This document shows positions 1-9,500 of a DNA stretch of 23,301 nt, in pieces. Position 1 is the stretch's first letter, and each line of letters opens with the position of its first letter. The notes beneath the pieces were generated by a model, which worked only from the letters and a program-made list of their open reading frames with translations, did not search any database and had not been told where the DNA came from. A program made the position numbers and the translations under genes. The stretch is taken from the IMG/VR virus record IMGVR_UViG_3300042343_001610, positions 1-23,301 of that record; one strand, written 5' to 3'. Origin of the DNA: a virus.

Positions 1-1332
1 AACTCTTCGGTTTCAACATACGATATTATAACAGCAACTGATCCGCGAGTAGCAGCGTTAGGATTAACTGATATAATTAACAACAATTTTAAAAAATGCC
101 CAGGTACTAGCATGAGTTGTCCTCAAGCTGCCGGAGTGTTAGCATGTCTTGCAGAGAAATACCCGCGGATAACCCAATCTGATGCAAGGGCGTATGTTAA
201 AAATGCAATGCCATATACTGTATTAAGTACAAATGGCGGTGCTACTGATACTAAAGATGCAGGGTTTACGTTTAATCCCAACAGCATTAAACCGATGTTA
301 TTTTTGAAAGGAACAAGAGTTCCGTCTGCAGAAATAGGAGGATTTTACCCAACGCCGTTTCCAGAAACTGTAAATTGGAATCGACCTGCAACTGGTCAGG
401 TATATCCAAGACGTAAAATAACACAAACATCTAATTTAGCTGCAACATTTGCACTTTCGTCAGATGTAGTCACTGTAAGTAACGGCGGAATTGTAACGTT
501 TACACTTAATACTACAAATTTGCCAGATAATACGTTAGTTCAATATATTATTTCTGCTAAATTAACAACCCAGCCGGCATTACTGTATTCAACATCGGCG
601 TATAGTGGTGTATGTTCAGAAACTACGCTTATTGCATCGTTAGACACCCGACCTTATACAGGTAACAGAATTCAAACAACTGGTGTTAATGCAACAGTTA
701 CGTCAATTACAAATAGTATTTTAGGAATAGGAACTTTAGGTATATCAACTCCTGCAGTACCGGGAGGTCTACTGTTTACAGGCACCAACGACGACGGGCG
801 ATGGACAGTTCCACTAATGTTTAACGTAACATTTTTAGGAAATACTTACAACACAATATACGTTGGAACAAATTCATATATAACATTTGGTGCAGGGTCG
901 TCTGCTTGGGAGGGACTTGGAGCAGCAATGCCAGCCCTCCCAAAAATTATGATTAGCGCCAAAGACAATTCGTGCCAGCGTATATTTTACGGATATACAG
1001 GAGTTCCACCAAACAGGACGTTTAGAATAAGATTTGAAGGTACTGCAAGTTCATCTGGCGGAATAAATTTAATCTATGAAGTTTTGTTTTATGAAAATAA
1101 CCCAGAAACAATAGATGTTCAGATAGCAAATAACGCACGTTGGGGAGTATCTTTTGATGGAGATATATATCCTTTTAGTTCTGCTGATATAAGTGTACCA
1201 TTAGTTGGTACATTAACTGTAAACAATAATTTAGCAAGTTTGCCAGTTACGATAACGTCTACAAGTCAGATATTATTAACAGCACGATTGGGCATATTTC
1301 CAACTCCGTCAGTTAATGTAACAGTTAATTAA
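1..1332 (+). CDS. Subtilisin-like (S8) serine protease, C-terminal part, with beta-rich virion-type domains (5' partial)
   Basis: The reading frame is open from base 1, so the gene starts upstream of the window; the ATG at 112 lies inside the catalytic motif and is not a start. About 443 residues are visible. The fragment GTSMSCPQAAG (codons 35-45) matches the subtilase active-site serine motif GTSMAxPHxAG, with the nucleophile Ser at codon 37; the usual His after Pro is Gln here. The Asp and His of the triad would lie upstream and cannot be checked. The catalytic domain ends near codon 75. A beta-rich segment follows (about nt 450-570) that resembles the first half of the Calx-beta-like repeats in the giant protein downstream. 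A nidogen-like segment comes next (about nt 760-1150), with a Y-V-x-T-N-S-Y-I-T-F-G core. Its place at the head of the tail-fibre genes suggests a virion-associated protease that may act in maturation or on host surface proteins. The role is inference; the S8 call is firm. Confidence 0.8.
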   Translation, partial: NSSVSTYDIITATDPRVAALGLTDIINNNFKKCPGTSMSCPQAAGVLACLAEKYPRITQSDARAYVKNAMPYTVLSTNGGATDTKDAGFTFNPNSIKPMLFLKGTRVPSAEIGGFYPTPFPETVNWNRPATGQVYPRRKITQTSNLAATFALSSDVVTVSNGGIVTFTLNTTNLPDNTLVQYIISAKLTTQPALLYSTSAYSGVCSETTLIASLDTRPYTGNRIQTTGVNATVTSITNSILGIGTLGISTPAVPGGLLFTGTNDDGRWTVPLMFNVTFLGNTYNTIYVGTNSYITFGAGSSAWEGLGAAMPALPKIMISAKDNSCQRIFYGYTGVPPNRTFRIRFEGTASSSGGINLIYEVLFYENNPETIDVQIANNARWGVSFDGDIYPFSSADISVPLVGTLTVNNNLASLPVTITSTSQILLTARLGIFPTPSVNVTVN

Positions 1333-1351
1333 CTTAGTAGATATTAAACAT

Positions 1352-1359
1352 GATAAATA
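1352..1359 (+). promoter_or_regulatory. T4-type late promoter candidate (GATAAATA)
   Basis: The octamer matches the NATAAATA form of the T4-like late promoter and sits in the 47-nt gap before the 200-aa structural gene. Its ATG is 21 nt downstream, leaving a short leader with a weak AAGAGAG ribosome site. There is no -35 element, as expected for this class. The motif is easy to meet by chance in AT-rich DNA. Confidence 0.45.
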
Positions 1360-1379
1360 TATGATAAAGAGAGAATACT

Positions 1380-1982
1380 ATGCAGAACAAAGAAACAACC
1401 GGGGTACATATTCAAGGACACCTTAAAATATTTGACCCATTGAGCGATGAAGTGTTTGTTAATAAACGTAACGCAATTCATTACGAAAACATGAGTATTG
1501 CATTAGCAAATAGCATTGCATCTCGTGATCACGGGTTTGTATACGAAATGGGATTTGGAAATGGCGGTACTGCAGTTGATCCGACTGGTATTATTACATA
1601 TTTAACACCTAATAGTTACGGATCAAACGCTAGTTTATACAATGAAACATATTCAAAAATTGTCAATGATTTGTCATCAAACAATTTAGATCCAACACGT
1701 AATTTTATTGAAGTAAGACATTTTCCTGGTACTAATTATACAGATGTGTTTATTACGTGTTTACTAGATTATAGCGAACCTGCAGGGCAGTATGCAACAG
1801 ATAATGCACAAGCTTCTAAAAGTGAATTTGTGTTTGATGAAATAGGACTAAAATCTTATGGTAATCCAAATTTATTGTTAACACATGTTATTTTTCATCC
1901 AGTACAGAAGTCATTAAATCGGTTAATTCAAATAGATTATACCGTGCGGATTCACAGTCTAACCGGCGTAGTAGGAGTTTAA
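1380..1982 (+). CDS. Conserved marine-myovirus structural protein (200 aa)
   Basis: The 200-residue protein opens with a T-G-V-H-I-Q-G-H-L-x-I-F-D-P segment and contains H-Y-E-N-M-S-I-A and F-G-N-G-G-T-x-V-D-P-T-G-I-I-T-Y blocks. It ends with T-H-V-I-F-H-P-V-Q-K-S-L-N-R-x-I-Q-I-D-Y-T. I recognise this pattern as a conserved, usually unnamed virion protein of T4-like marine phages. No signal peptide or membrane segment is visible. It ends one base before the next start (TAATATG) and carries the next gene's AGGAG ribosome site in its last codons, so the two are probably coupled. Its position among fibre genes suggests a tail or baseplate component, but the exact role is unknown. Confidence 0.75.
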   Translation: MQNKETTGVHIQGHLKIFDPLSDEVFVNKRNAIHYENMSIALANSIASRDHGFVYEMGFGNGGTAVDPTGIITYLTPNSYGSNASLYNETYSKIVNDLSSNNLDPTRNFIEVRHFPGTNYTDVFITCLLDYSEPAGQYATDNAQASKSEFVFDEIGLKSYGNPNLLLTHVIFHPVQKSLNRLIQIDYTVRIHSLTGVVGV

Positions 1983-1983
1983 T

Positions 1984-4023
1984 ATGGCATCATCAGAAAC
2001 TTCGTATACAGTTAAGTATACTGATCCAGGTAAAGGTGCTATTACAGTTAATGATAACTTACTTGATAAAACTACTTCACTTACGTTTGTAGGTAGAAAT
2101 AAATCGATGTATGCGCAATACATTGCAGAAAATTTTTTACATTTATTAGAAAATTTTGCAAGATCAACTGAACCTGGTGCTGAATTAAATGAAGCATCAC
2201 CGATAACTGGGCAATTATGGTACGACACAACTGCTAATATTGATATACTTAAAGTATTTAACGGATCTAAATTTGTTCCAGTAAGTGCTATAAACAAAGA
2301 TATATCTGCGCCACCTACTGCAAGTAGTCGTGCAGGTGATCTGTGGGTTAATGCATCTACAAAACAACTTTATATATATTCGGGCAATACTGGTAATACT
2401 GCAGGATCGTGGAATTTAATTGGACCTCAGTTTAGTAGCGGGTTAAACACCGGTCCGTTATCTGAAACAATGATTGACGATGCAGGCGATAGTCGTTCTA
2501 TATTGTCATTTTATGCAAACAATGACCGAATTGCAATCATTAGTACTGGCAGTTTTATTCCAAAAGTAACAACATTTGGCTTTGCAACAATTAATCGCGG
2601 AATAACATTATCTTCAGAAACAAACAATGTAAATGATGCTATTAAATTATGGGGGAATGCAAGTTCTGCAGATAGTTTAGTGTATAAAGGAACAACTGTT
2701 CCTGCAGTTAATTTTATGAGAACAGATATTACTACTGAGGCAACGTCGATTAATGTTAAATCTAACGACGGTATTAGCATGGGTAGTGATTTAAGTTTTA
2801 AAATTACTACATCAGATACCGATGTTAAATTAACTTCAAAAACTGGTAAAAATATTAAAGTTAATTTTTCTTCTGACAGTGGTGTTACTAGTAATTTAGT
2901 AATTACTGCATCGTCAGTAGGAATTGGCCAAGGTAACACTGCTCCTCAGGCAACATTAGATGTATTAGGTTCTGCATTAATCAGTCAAACATTGTCAGTA
3001 ACTGGCACAACTGACTCAACTTCGTTAACTTCTGGAAGTATTATTACTGCTGGTGGATTAGGAGTTACAAAAAACTCTAATTTTGGAGGAACATCTACAT
3101 TTAATAATACTCTGTATGTTTATAGATCAACCGCAGGCCCTGTGCTAATTCCAAAATACTCACCTAATCAACCTATTGAAGATCGACCACTTTATGATAT
3201 CGGTTCGCAGACATTACCATTTAGAAATGTGTATGCAACTAAATTTGTTGGTGATTTTGATGGTACACATACTGGAACATTTACCGGAAGTATTTCTGGT
3301 ACTGCATCAAGTTTAACTGATTCTAGATCGTTTCGTTTAGACGGTGATGTAGTTGCAGAACCACAATTTTTTAATGGTACAAGTAATGTTAGGTTAGCAA
3401 CCACTATAACTTCGGCATTAATTAGTTCAAAAAACGCTGCGTCTGAATCATTTAGTTCTGATCAGTTATTGATACAACGTGGTAGTGTAGGGTTGTTACG
3501 TATTCGAAAAGATGATTTCTTAAGAGAAGTAGCAACAGTTCCAATTGGCGTAATCATGCCATATGCGGGCGAAACCCTGCCCACAGGATATTTACTTTGT
3601 GACGGCTCTGAGGTATCTACTATTACATATAATAAGTTATATAATGTGATTGGTGACAATTATCGTAATGTTTCTTTATTAAAAGGTGCTAATACATTTG
3701 CACTTCCTGATTTAAGAGGACGGTTTCCGTTAGGTCGTGATAGCATGACTAATGATTTGCCGGATGTAACAAAAGGAAATTCTACATTTAACGCTGGCGG
3801 CAATCGGAACGGTCTTAATAGTGATAGCACAGCAGCTGCAAGACGAGTACATGATTCTGCAGCATCAACTATAGGGTTTGGTGCTGGAAATGATGCAGCA
3901 GGAACATTAGCACCTGCAGGAACACCGGGATCTGAAATGTCATCAGTAGTGTCTAATAAAGCATCATCAATTATGAATCCATATCAAACAATTAATTACA
4001 TTATTTTTACAGGTATAGTATAA
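1984..4023 (+). CDS. Tail fibre protein with N-terminal fibre module and C-terminal phage tail collar domain (679 aa)
   Basis: Residues about 31-83 form a module (L-T-x-x-G-x-N-x-x-x-Y ... E-N-x-x-x-L-L-E-N-F-A ... G-Q-L-W-Y-D-T) that recurs at the N-terminus of the next two proteins. A long Thr/Ser/Gly-rich beta region follows, including a D-I-G-S-x-x-x-P-F-R-N-V-Y-A-T-x-F-x-G segment typical of fibre shafts. Residues about 518-600 are a phage tail collar domain: I-G-x-I-M-P-Y-A-G, P-x-G-Y-L-L-C-D-G, then L-P-D-L-R-G-R-F-P-L-G-R-D, ending in the Y-Q-T-I-N-Y-I-I tail. The protein probably trimerises in the tail apparatus and contributes to host recognition. The ATG at 1984 has an AGGAG ribosome site 7 nt upstream. 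The gene overlaps the next start by one base (TAATG). Confidence 0.85.
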   Translation: MASSETSYTVKYTDPGKGAITVNDNLLDKTTSLTFVGRNKSMYAQYIAENFLHLLENFARSTEPGAELNEASPITGQLWYDTTANIDILKVFNGSKFVPVSAINKDISAPPTASSRAGDLWVNASTKQLYIYSGNTGNTAGSWNLIGPQFSSGLNTGPLSETMIDDAGDSRSILSFYANNDRIAIISTGSFIPKVTTFGFATINRGITLSSETNNVNDAIKLWGNASSADSLVYKGTTVPAVNFMRTDITTEATSINVKSNDGISMGSDLSFKITTSDTDVKLTSKTGKNIKVNFSSDSGVTSNLVITASSVGIGQGNTAPQATLDVLGSALISQTLSVTGTTDSTSLTSGSIITAGGLGVTKNSNFGGTSTFNNTLYVYRSTAGPVLIPKYSPNQPIEDRPLYDIGSQTLPFRNVYATKFVGDFDGTHTGTFTGSISGTASSLTDSRSFRLDGDVVAEPQFFNGTSNVRLATTITSALISSKNAASESFSSDQLLIQRGSVGLLRIRKDDFLREVATVPIGVIMPYAGETLPTGYLLCDGSEVSTITYNKLYNVIGDNYRNVSLLKGANTFALPDLRGRFPLGRDSMTNDLPDVTKGNSTFNAGGNRNGLNSDSTAAARRVHDSAASTIGFGAGNDAAGTLAPAGTPGSEMSSVVSNKASSIMNPYQTINYIIFTGIV

Positions 4024-4940
4024 TGAGTTACATTATAAACAAAACAGATGGTACACGGTTAACTGAAATTATTGACGGTAGTGTTGATCAAATAGCAAGC
4101 GAGTTAACATTAATTGGTAAAAGTGCTAGCTCCTACGGTGAACATTTAAATGAAAATTTAGTGCATATGTTGGAGAATTTTGCTAACGCTACTGCGCCTA
4201 CTAAGTCTATTGTAGGGCAGTTGTGGTTTGACACAATCGAAAGTCGATTGAAAGTATATGATGGATCTGGGTATAAAATTACAGGCGGTACTATTGTATC
4301 AGATACGCATCCTAGTTCGTTGTCTCAGGGTGACATCTGGATTAATAATGCAACTCACCAACTGTACTTTAATGACGGAACCCAAGTAGTACTAGCAGGA
4401 CCAGATACTCCTGAAGTTAACGGATTTTTAATAGTTAGCCAAACTTCAGATACTCAAGATACATATGAAATTATTAAAATTACTGTTCAAAGTCAGCTTT
4501 TTGGTGTTATTAGCAATGTTGCATTTAATGTAGACGTAAACAACCCAATTCCTGATTTTGATAGTTTACGAGTCGAAGCAGGATTAAATCTAGTGTCTCC
4601 GTCAAAGATTACAAATGTTGATACATCGTCAGAAGACTTAGATGCTGTTAATAATGTAAGGCTACTAACTGCTATAAAACAAAAAGCACCATACGGAATT
4701 TCGTTAGATATTTCAAGTATGCCTCCCGGAACAGATACTGATCAGAATTATAAAATCGGTGTATTATTGGGTAAAATATTTCCAATCGACGACTTTAAAG
4801 ATAATACAGGAGAAGATTCTCCAATATGTAGAGTGTTGTGTACAAAAAACGGCAACAGGTCCGTTAGAACGTTCCAGTTAGGGTCTGATACAACGGACGG
4901 GTGGTTTAACACTTACACCGAAGATGTAACTTGGAATTAA
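4023..4940 (+). CDS. Tail fibre-like protein sharing the N-terminal module (305 aa)
   Basis: Residues about 27-71 repeat the module of the preceding gene: E-L-T-L-I-G-K, E-N-L-V-H-M-L-E-N-F-A and G-Q-L-W-F-D-T. A second shared segment follows, G-D-I-W-I-N-N-A-T-x-Q-L-Y-F (about residues 103-116). The remaining 190 residues are different: no collar domain and no fibre-shaft repeats are visible, and a short M-P-P-G-T-D-T-D stretch lies near residue 234. It is the shortest of three tandem paralogs and may be an adaptor or short fibre. Its start overlaps the upstream stop as TAATG, which suggests coupled translation and matched amounts. Confidence 0.75.
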   Translation: MSYIINKTDGTRLTEIIDGSVDQIASELTLIGKSASSYGEHLNENLVHMLENFANATAPTKSIVGQLWFDTIESRLKVYDGSGYKITGGTIVSDTHPSSLSQGDIWINNATHQLYFNDGTQVVLAGPDTPEVNGFLIVSQTSDTQDTYEIIKITVQSQLFGVISNVAFNVDVNNPIPDFDSLRVEAGLNLVSPSKITNVDTSSEDLDAVNNVRLLTAIKQKAPYGISLDISSMPPGTDTDQNYKIGVLLGKIFPIDDFKDNTGEDSPICRVLCTKNGNRSVRTFQLGSDTTDGWFNTYTEDVTWN

Positions 4941-4946
4941 TAAATA
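4939..4946 (+). promoter_or_regulatory. T4-type late promoter candidate (AATAAATA)
   Basis: The octamer fits NATAAATA and overlaps the stop codon of the 305-aa gene, 24 nt before the ATG at 4971. An AAGGA ribosome site lies between them. It would allow the 506-aa fibre gene and the giant gene to be transcribed separately from the coupled genes upstream. Confidence 0.45.
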
Positions 4947-4970
4947 TATAAAAATAAGGAAATATACAAG

Positions 4971-6491
4971 ATGGCGTATACAATCAAACACTTTAATAAT
5001 AGTACCGCAGCAGTAGTTGAGGACGGTTCATTAAATCTTAAGTATGATATCAGTTTAATTGGGAAAAATTATTCAGGGTACGGGATAGTTCAAAACGAAA
5101 ATTTCATGTGGTTACTTGAAAATTTTGCCGGAGGATCTGAACCTCCTAATGCAACTACTGGCCAACTTTGGTATGATACCGATGTCCAAAAATTAAAAAT
5201 TAACTATGCTGGAAATTCATGGCGCACTATTGGAATAACTAATGTTGTTTCTAATGGCGTTGCACCTCCATCAAACGCAATGTCTATTGGTGACTTTTGG
5301 TGGGATGACACTAATGAACAGTTATATTGCAGAGGTAATAATAATGCTGATATTTATATTGGCGGATCTGCAGAAAATCCCGGAACTCAAATTTTGCCAG
5401 GAACACTTACAGATGCATCAGGTAACCTACACTCGGTATTATTAGCATATGTTGATACTGAACTTTCATTTGTTGTTAGTAAAGATACTTTTGAGCTGCC
5501 AACAACTGGTACTGATGCAATAGATAATTTTATATCAATAACCAAAGGAATTACACTTGCGTCTGATACAACAACTGATTTAGGATTTAGATTTAACGGA
5601 ATTGCAACTAATTCTAATAAGTTAGGTGGTGTTGCTGCATCGGGATATATTACAGCTGCTACTCCAACATTTGTTAACTCAGCAACGTTTTCAGATACCG
5701 GATTTACTATAGGCTCAAACTCTAATCTAAAAATATCAATTGGTAGTAGTAGTACCGCGATTATTAACAATCAGTATTCTAACACTATTGAGTTTAAAAC
5801 AAAATCCTCCACCGCGACTGTTTCTGCATTTAAAATAGTTAATACTGATATTATTCCGGGAGATGCCCTTAGTAAAGTAGGTACATCTACGTCACCATTT
5901 GTAGAAATGAATGCAACTACCTTTAATGGCAACTTAAATGGGTATCCTACTAGCATTTATGATGAAACTGCTGCATCGGAAGATAATGATTACACTATAG
6001 CAGTTCCGGGAACAATTGCAGTTAGAACTACTGCGGAAATTACATACGGAAACCCAGACAATCCGTTAAGTCAGTGTGCTGCGGGATCGCTCATTGCAAC
6101 TAATTTTTTAGGACAAGGGTTTTTATCTAAACCAGCTGATCTTGCAGAAAATTATTTAGCTGATACTATTTATGAAGTTGGCACAGTATTAATGATTGGC
6201 GGTGAACAAGAAGTTACGGCAGCAGGTAGTGGATATCGTGCAATAGGTACTGTGTCTCTAGAACCTGCATATTTAATGAATGTTAAATTAGTAGGCGGAA
6301 CAGCAGTTGCACTAAAAGGTCGAGTACCGGTAAAAATAATTGGAGCTGTTAAAAAGGGAGATAAGTTAATTGCTGCAGATACAGGAGTAGCAACAGCGTT
6401 AACAGTACAAGATGCTAGTTTAGTGTTTGCAATTGCATTAGAAAGTAATGACAATGACGATGTTAAATTAGTAGAAGCATTGATACTTTAA
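4971..6491 (+). CDS. Tail fibre protein with N-terminal fibre module and conserved C-terminal fibre domain (506 aa)
   Basis: Residues about 27-70 carry the same module as the two preceding proteins (I-S-L-I-G-K-N, E-N-F-M-W-L-L-E-N-F-A, G-Q-L-W-Y-D-T), followed by G-D-F-W-W-D-D-T-N-E-Q-L-Y. The middle is Thr/Ser/Gly-rich with L-G-G-x-A-A-S-G-Y and S-P-F-x-x-M-N-A-T-x-F-x-G segments typical of fibre shafts. From about residue 390 to the end is a domain I recognise from other marine phage fibres: D-L-A-E-N-Y-x-A-D, Y-E-x-G-T-V-L-M-I-G-G, N-x-A-Y-L-M-N-like and G-R-V-P-V-K-I-x-G-x-V-x-K-G-D. It is likely to be a fibre tip or folding domain. Which receptor it binds cannot be told. Confidence 0.8.
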   Translation: MAYTIKHFNNSTAAVVEDGSLNLKYDISLIGKNYSGYGIVQNENFMWLLENFAGGSEPPNATTGQLWYDTDVQKLKINYAGNSWRTIGITNVVSNGVAPPSNAMSIGDFWWDDTNEQLYCRGNNNADIYIGGSAENPGTQILPGTLTDASGNLHSVLLAYVDTELSFVVSKDTFELPTTGTDAIDNFISITKGITLASDTTTDLGFRFNGIATNSNKLGGVAASGYITAATPTFVNSATFSDTGFTIGSNSNLKISIGSSSTAIINNQYSNTIEFKTKSSTATVSAFKIVNTDIIPGDALSKVGTSTSPFVEMNATTFNGNLNGYPTSIYDETAASEDNDYTIAVPGTIAVRTTAEITYGNPDNPLSQCAAGSLIATNFLGQGFLSKPADLAENYLADTIYEVGTVLMIGGEQEVTAAGSGYRAIGTVSLEPAYLMNVKLVGGTAVALKGRVPVKIIGAVKKGDKLIAADTGVATALTVQDASLVFAIALESNDNDDVKLVEALIL

Positions 6492-6514
6492 ATATAGTAA
6501 GGAATAAGAAAAAA

Positions 6515-9500
6515 ATGACAATTACATTAGATCAATCAGGCTATAACATTATCTGGAATCGTATTAAAAGAATATACGAAGAAGGAGACGGTGATTACGG
6601 CTATGGACAACAACTAACTAGTATTGAGTTAGGCGCCGGAGCTGCTGCAGAACAGGCACGGTTTACCGAGTTAAGAGCTGACATTTTAGCAGCTAGATAT
6701 CATCAAATTGGAGTTCAAACAACTGCTCCAATTCCGGCAACTCAATCAATAATTTCGTCAGCTGACTGGGCAAAATGGGAAACTACGTTAATACAAGTAG
6801 AAAATAATAGAATGTTAACCCCGCCATCAACACAAGCAATTCGTGCTAATTTAGCAGCACCGTCAATTATGGATGTGTGGAATGGGTTAACAGCATTTAC
6901 TACAGACGTTACATTTGATAGTGCAGATGCAATGAGACACTACTTTAACACAGGTAGTACCATTGAATTTACATCAACACGCACTGGCGGTAGTACTGCT
7001 AAGAAAAATACATCATGGACTTCGTTTTTAACAACTTGCGGTACGGTTAGTTTTAAACGCAATGCAACTACCTCAACTAAAACATCTGGTACAAATATTG
7101 GTTATAGCCAATTAACAGACAGTGATCAGATTATATATCGAAAAATAGTAACTGATGCATTTAAACCAGATTCGTATACAATTAAAGCTAGATTATCAGA
7201 AGAAACTGTAATTACATTTACTGTTGAATTTGATGATATCATCACTGGCGCAACTGATGCTAACGTTGACGGTGTGTTAACAACTACTATTAACGCATAT
7301 CATGCATCTGGCATATATGTTAGTGTTCCGGCACCAATTGCTTCAGCTGACACTCTTCCGGGAGATCCAAATCCAGTATTTACAATCGCACGTGATGTAT
7401 CTAGAATTGACGAAGGGTTATCTAGTGTAACATTTTCAGTTAGTGCTATAAATTTCTCAGGTGATACAGTATATTGGAGAGCCGTTGGTTCTGGTATTAA
7501 TGCATCGGATTTTGTTGAAAACACACTAGGGGAAAGTTTGTTACTTGTTGATAATACTGGAACATTCTCGTTAACTGCTGCTGCAGATTCATTTACTGAA
7601 GGCACTGAAAAATTTAATATTGAAATTCGTGTTGCACCAGAATTAACTAGTCCTGTAGTTGCATTAATAACATCAGAACAAATTACTGATTTGTCATTAA
7701 CTATACCGGTTGTTATTGTTACTCCGTCTTATGACTTTGTGGCTCAAACGGTTAGTTCTGTAGCAGAAGGCCAATCTGTAACATACACAATTGTTACTAC
7801 CGGTGTACCCGATGGTACTGATTTAATATGGTCAACTATCGTGTTAACTCCTGGATTAACTGCTGACGATTTTGATGATAAAACATTATCAGGTACTGTT
7901 ACAATTAACAGCAATACTGCAACGCTTACTAGAACACTAGTTGATGATAGTGCAGTAGAAAAACTAGAATCATACCAAATTTCATTATCAACTGTTAATC
8001 CAACTACTGGTATAAAAAAAGTTGTAAAAACAAGTTATTTAATGCAGGTTGTTGATACAGTTGTAGTAATTCCAGAAATTCCTTATACAGTAGTAACCGG
8101 TGCAACAACTACCTCTGTTGCAGAAGGCAGTAAAGCTGGAATAATTTTTAAAATTAACACACCAAAATTACCTGTAAACACTAGAGTATGGTGGAACACT
8201 GTTGTTGATACTGGAACAATTACTGCATCTGATTTCACTGATAATGCAATGTCCGGTTCTGTTGTAATTTCAAACCAAACAGGTTCTGTTACTCGATATG
8301 CAAAATCTGATAGTCTTATAGAAGGCACAGAACAATTTCATTTAGTGTTCTATGCTGATTCATTAATGACAACAGAATTAGTAACTAGTGATATTGTTGT
8401 ATCAATTACTGAAACTGTAAATTATGTAATTACAAGAAATCCAGTATCTATGGTAGAAGATGGGTTAGGGGTTGTATTTACTGTTAACACACCGTGGACA
8501 GAAGACGGTACCGTATTGTACTGGACAACTGTTTCAGAATCAGGTACAGTTGACGAACTAGATTTTGCTGATAACACACTTACTGGTACTGTTACAATTA
8601 GTGGTAACACTGGTACTATTCTTAGACGTGCAGTAAAAGATACGCTTACTGAAGGTATTGAACAATTTCATTTAGAAATTCGTGCAACAGACGGCATTGG
8701 CGGACCATTATTAGTTTCAAGTCAAAGTACTACTATTACTGAAAATGTTTTATATGAAATCAATACACTTGGCTCAGAAATTTCTGAAGGGTTAATTGGT
8801 GTAGATTTTGTTGTTACTACTCCAAAATTACCAGCTGGTACAGTGTTATATTGGTCAACAGTAACTGATACTGGCACAATTATTGCATCTGATTTTACTG
8901 ATAACAAAATGTCTGGTACTGTTGTTATTACTAACAACACTGGTACTATTACTAGAACTGCTGCAGATGACGCGTTAACAGAAGGTATTGAATCATTTCA
9001 TCTTATATTAAAAACTGGTTCTGCATCTGGCACACAAGTAGCTGTAAGTAGTATTGTAACTATTTCGGAATTTGTAAAATATAAAATTACTCCATCAACC
9101 CAATCAGTATCTGAAGGCCAATCTGGTGCAACCTTTAACATTACTACTCCTAAAGTAGCAAATGGTACTGTTGTATACTGGACTGCATTAGGTCATACAG
9201 GTAATATTACAGGTGATGATTTTGTAGTTTCAGATGCGCAAGGCGGCTCTGCTCAACGTGTATCTGGACAGGTTACTATTCAAAATAATCGTGGTTCGTT
9301 TATTATTACTGCTAGAGCTGATTCGTTAACAGAAGGTTCTGAATCATTCCAAATTGAATTAAGATCAGACGGTATCGATGGTCCTGTTTTAGATACTACT
9401 GGACTTGTTGCATTAAATGAAATTGTACCATATCAAATTATTGCAGGTGCTGCTACTGTTGCAGAAGGTACAGGCAGTGTGTCGTTTACTGTTAAAACTC

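Noticed and set aside
2511-2939. Minus-strand open frame of 142 aa inside the first fibre gene
   Set aside because: Composition is hydrophobic and patternless, typical of an antisense shadow of Thr/Ser/Gly-rich coding sequence; the plus strand encodes a recognisable fibre here.
6484-6495. TTTAAATA as a late promoter for the giant gene
   Set aside because: It differs from NATAAATA at a core base and overlaps the preceding stop codon; transcription from the motif at 4939-4946 is enough to explain expression.
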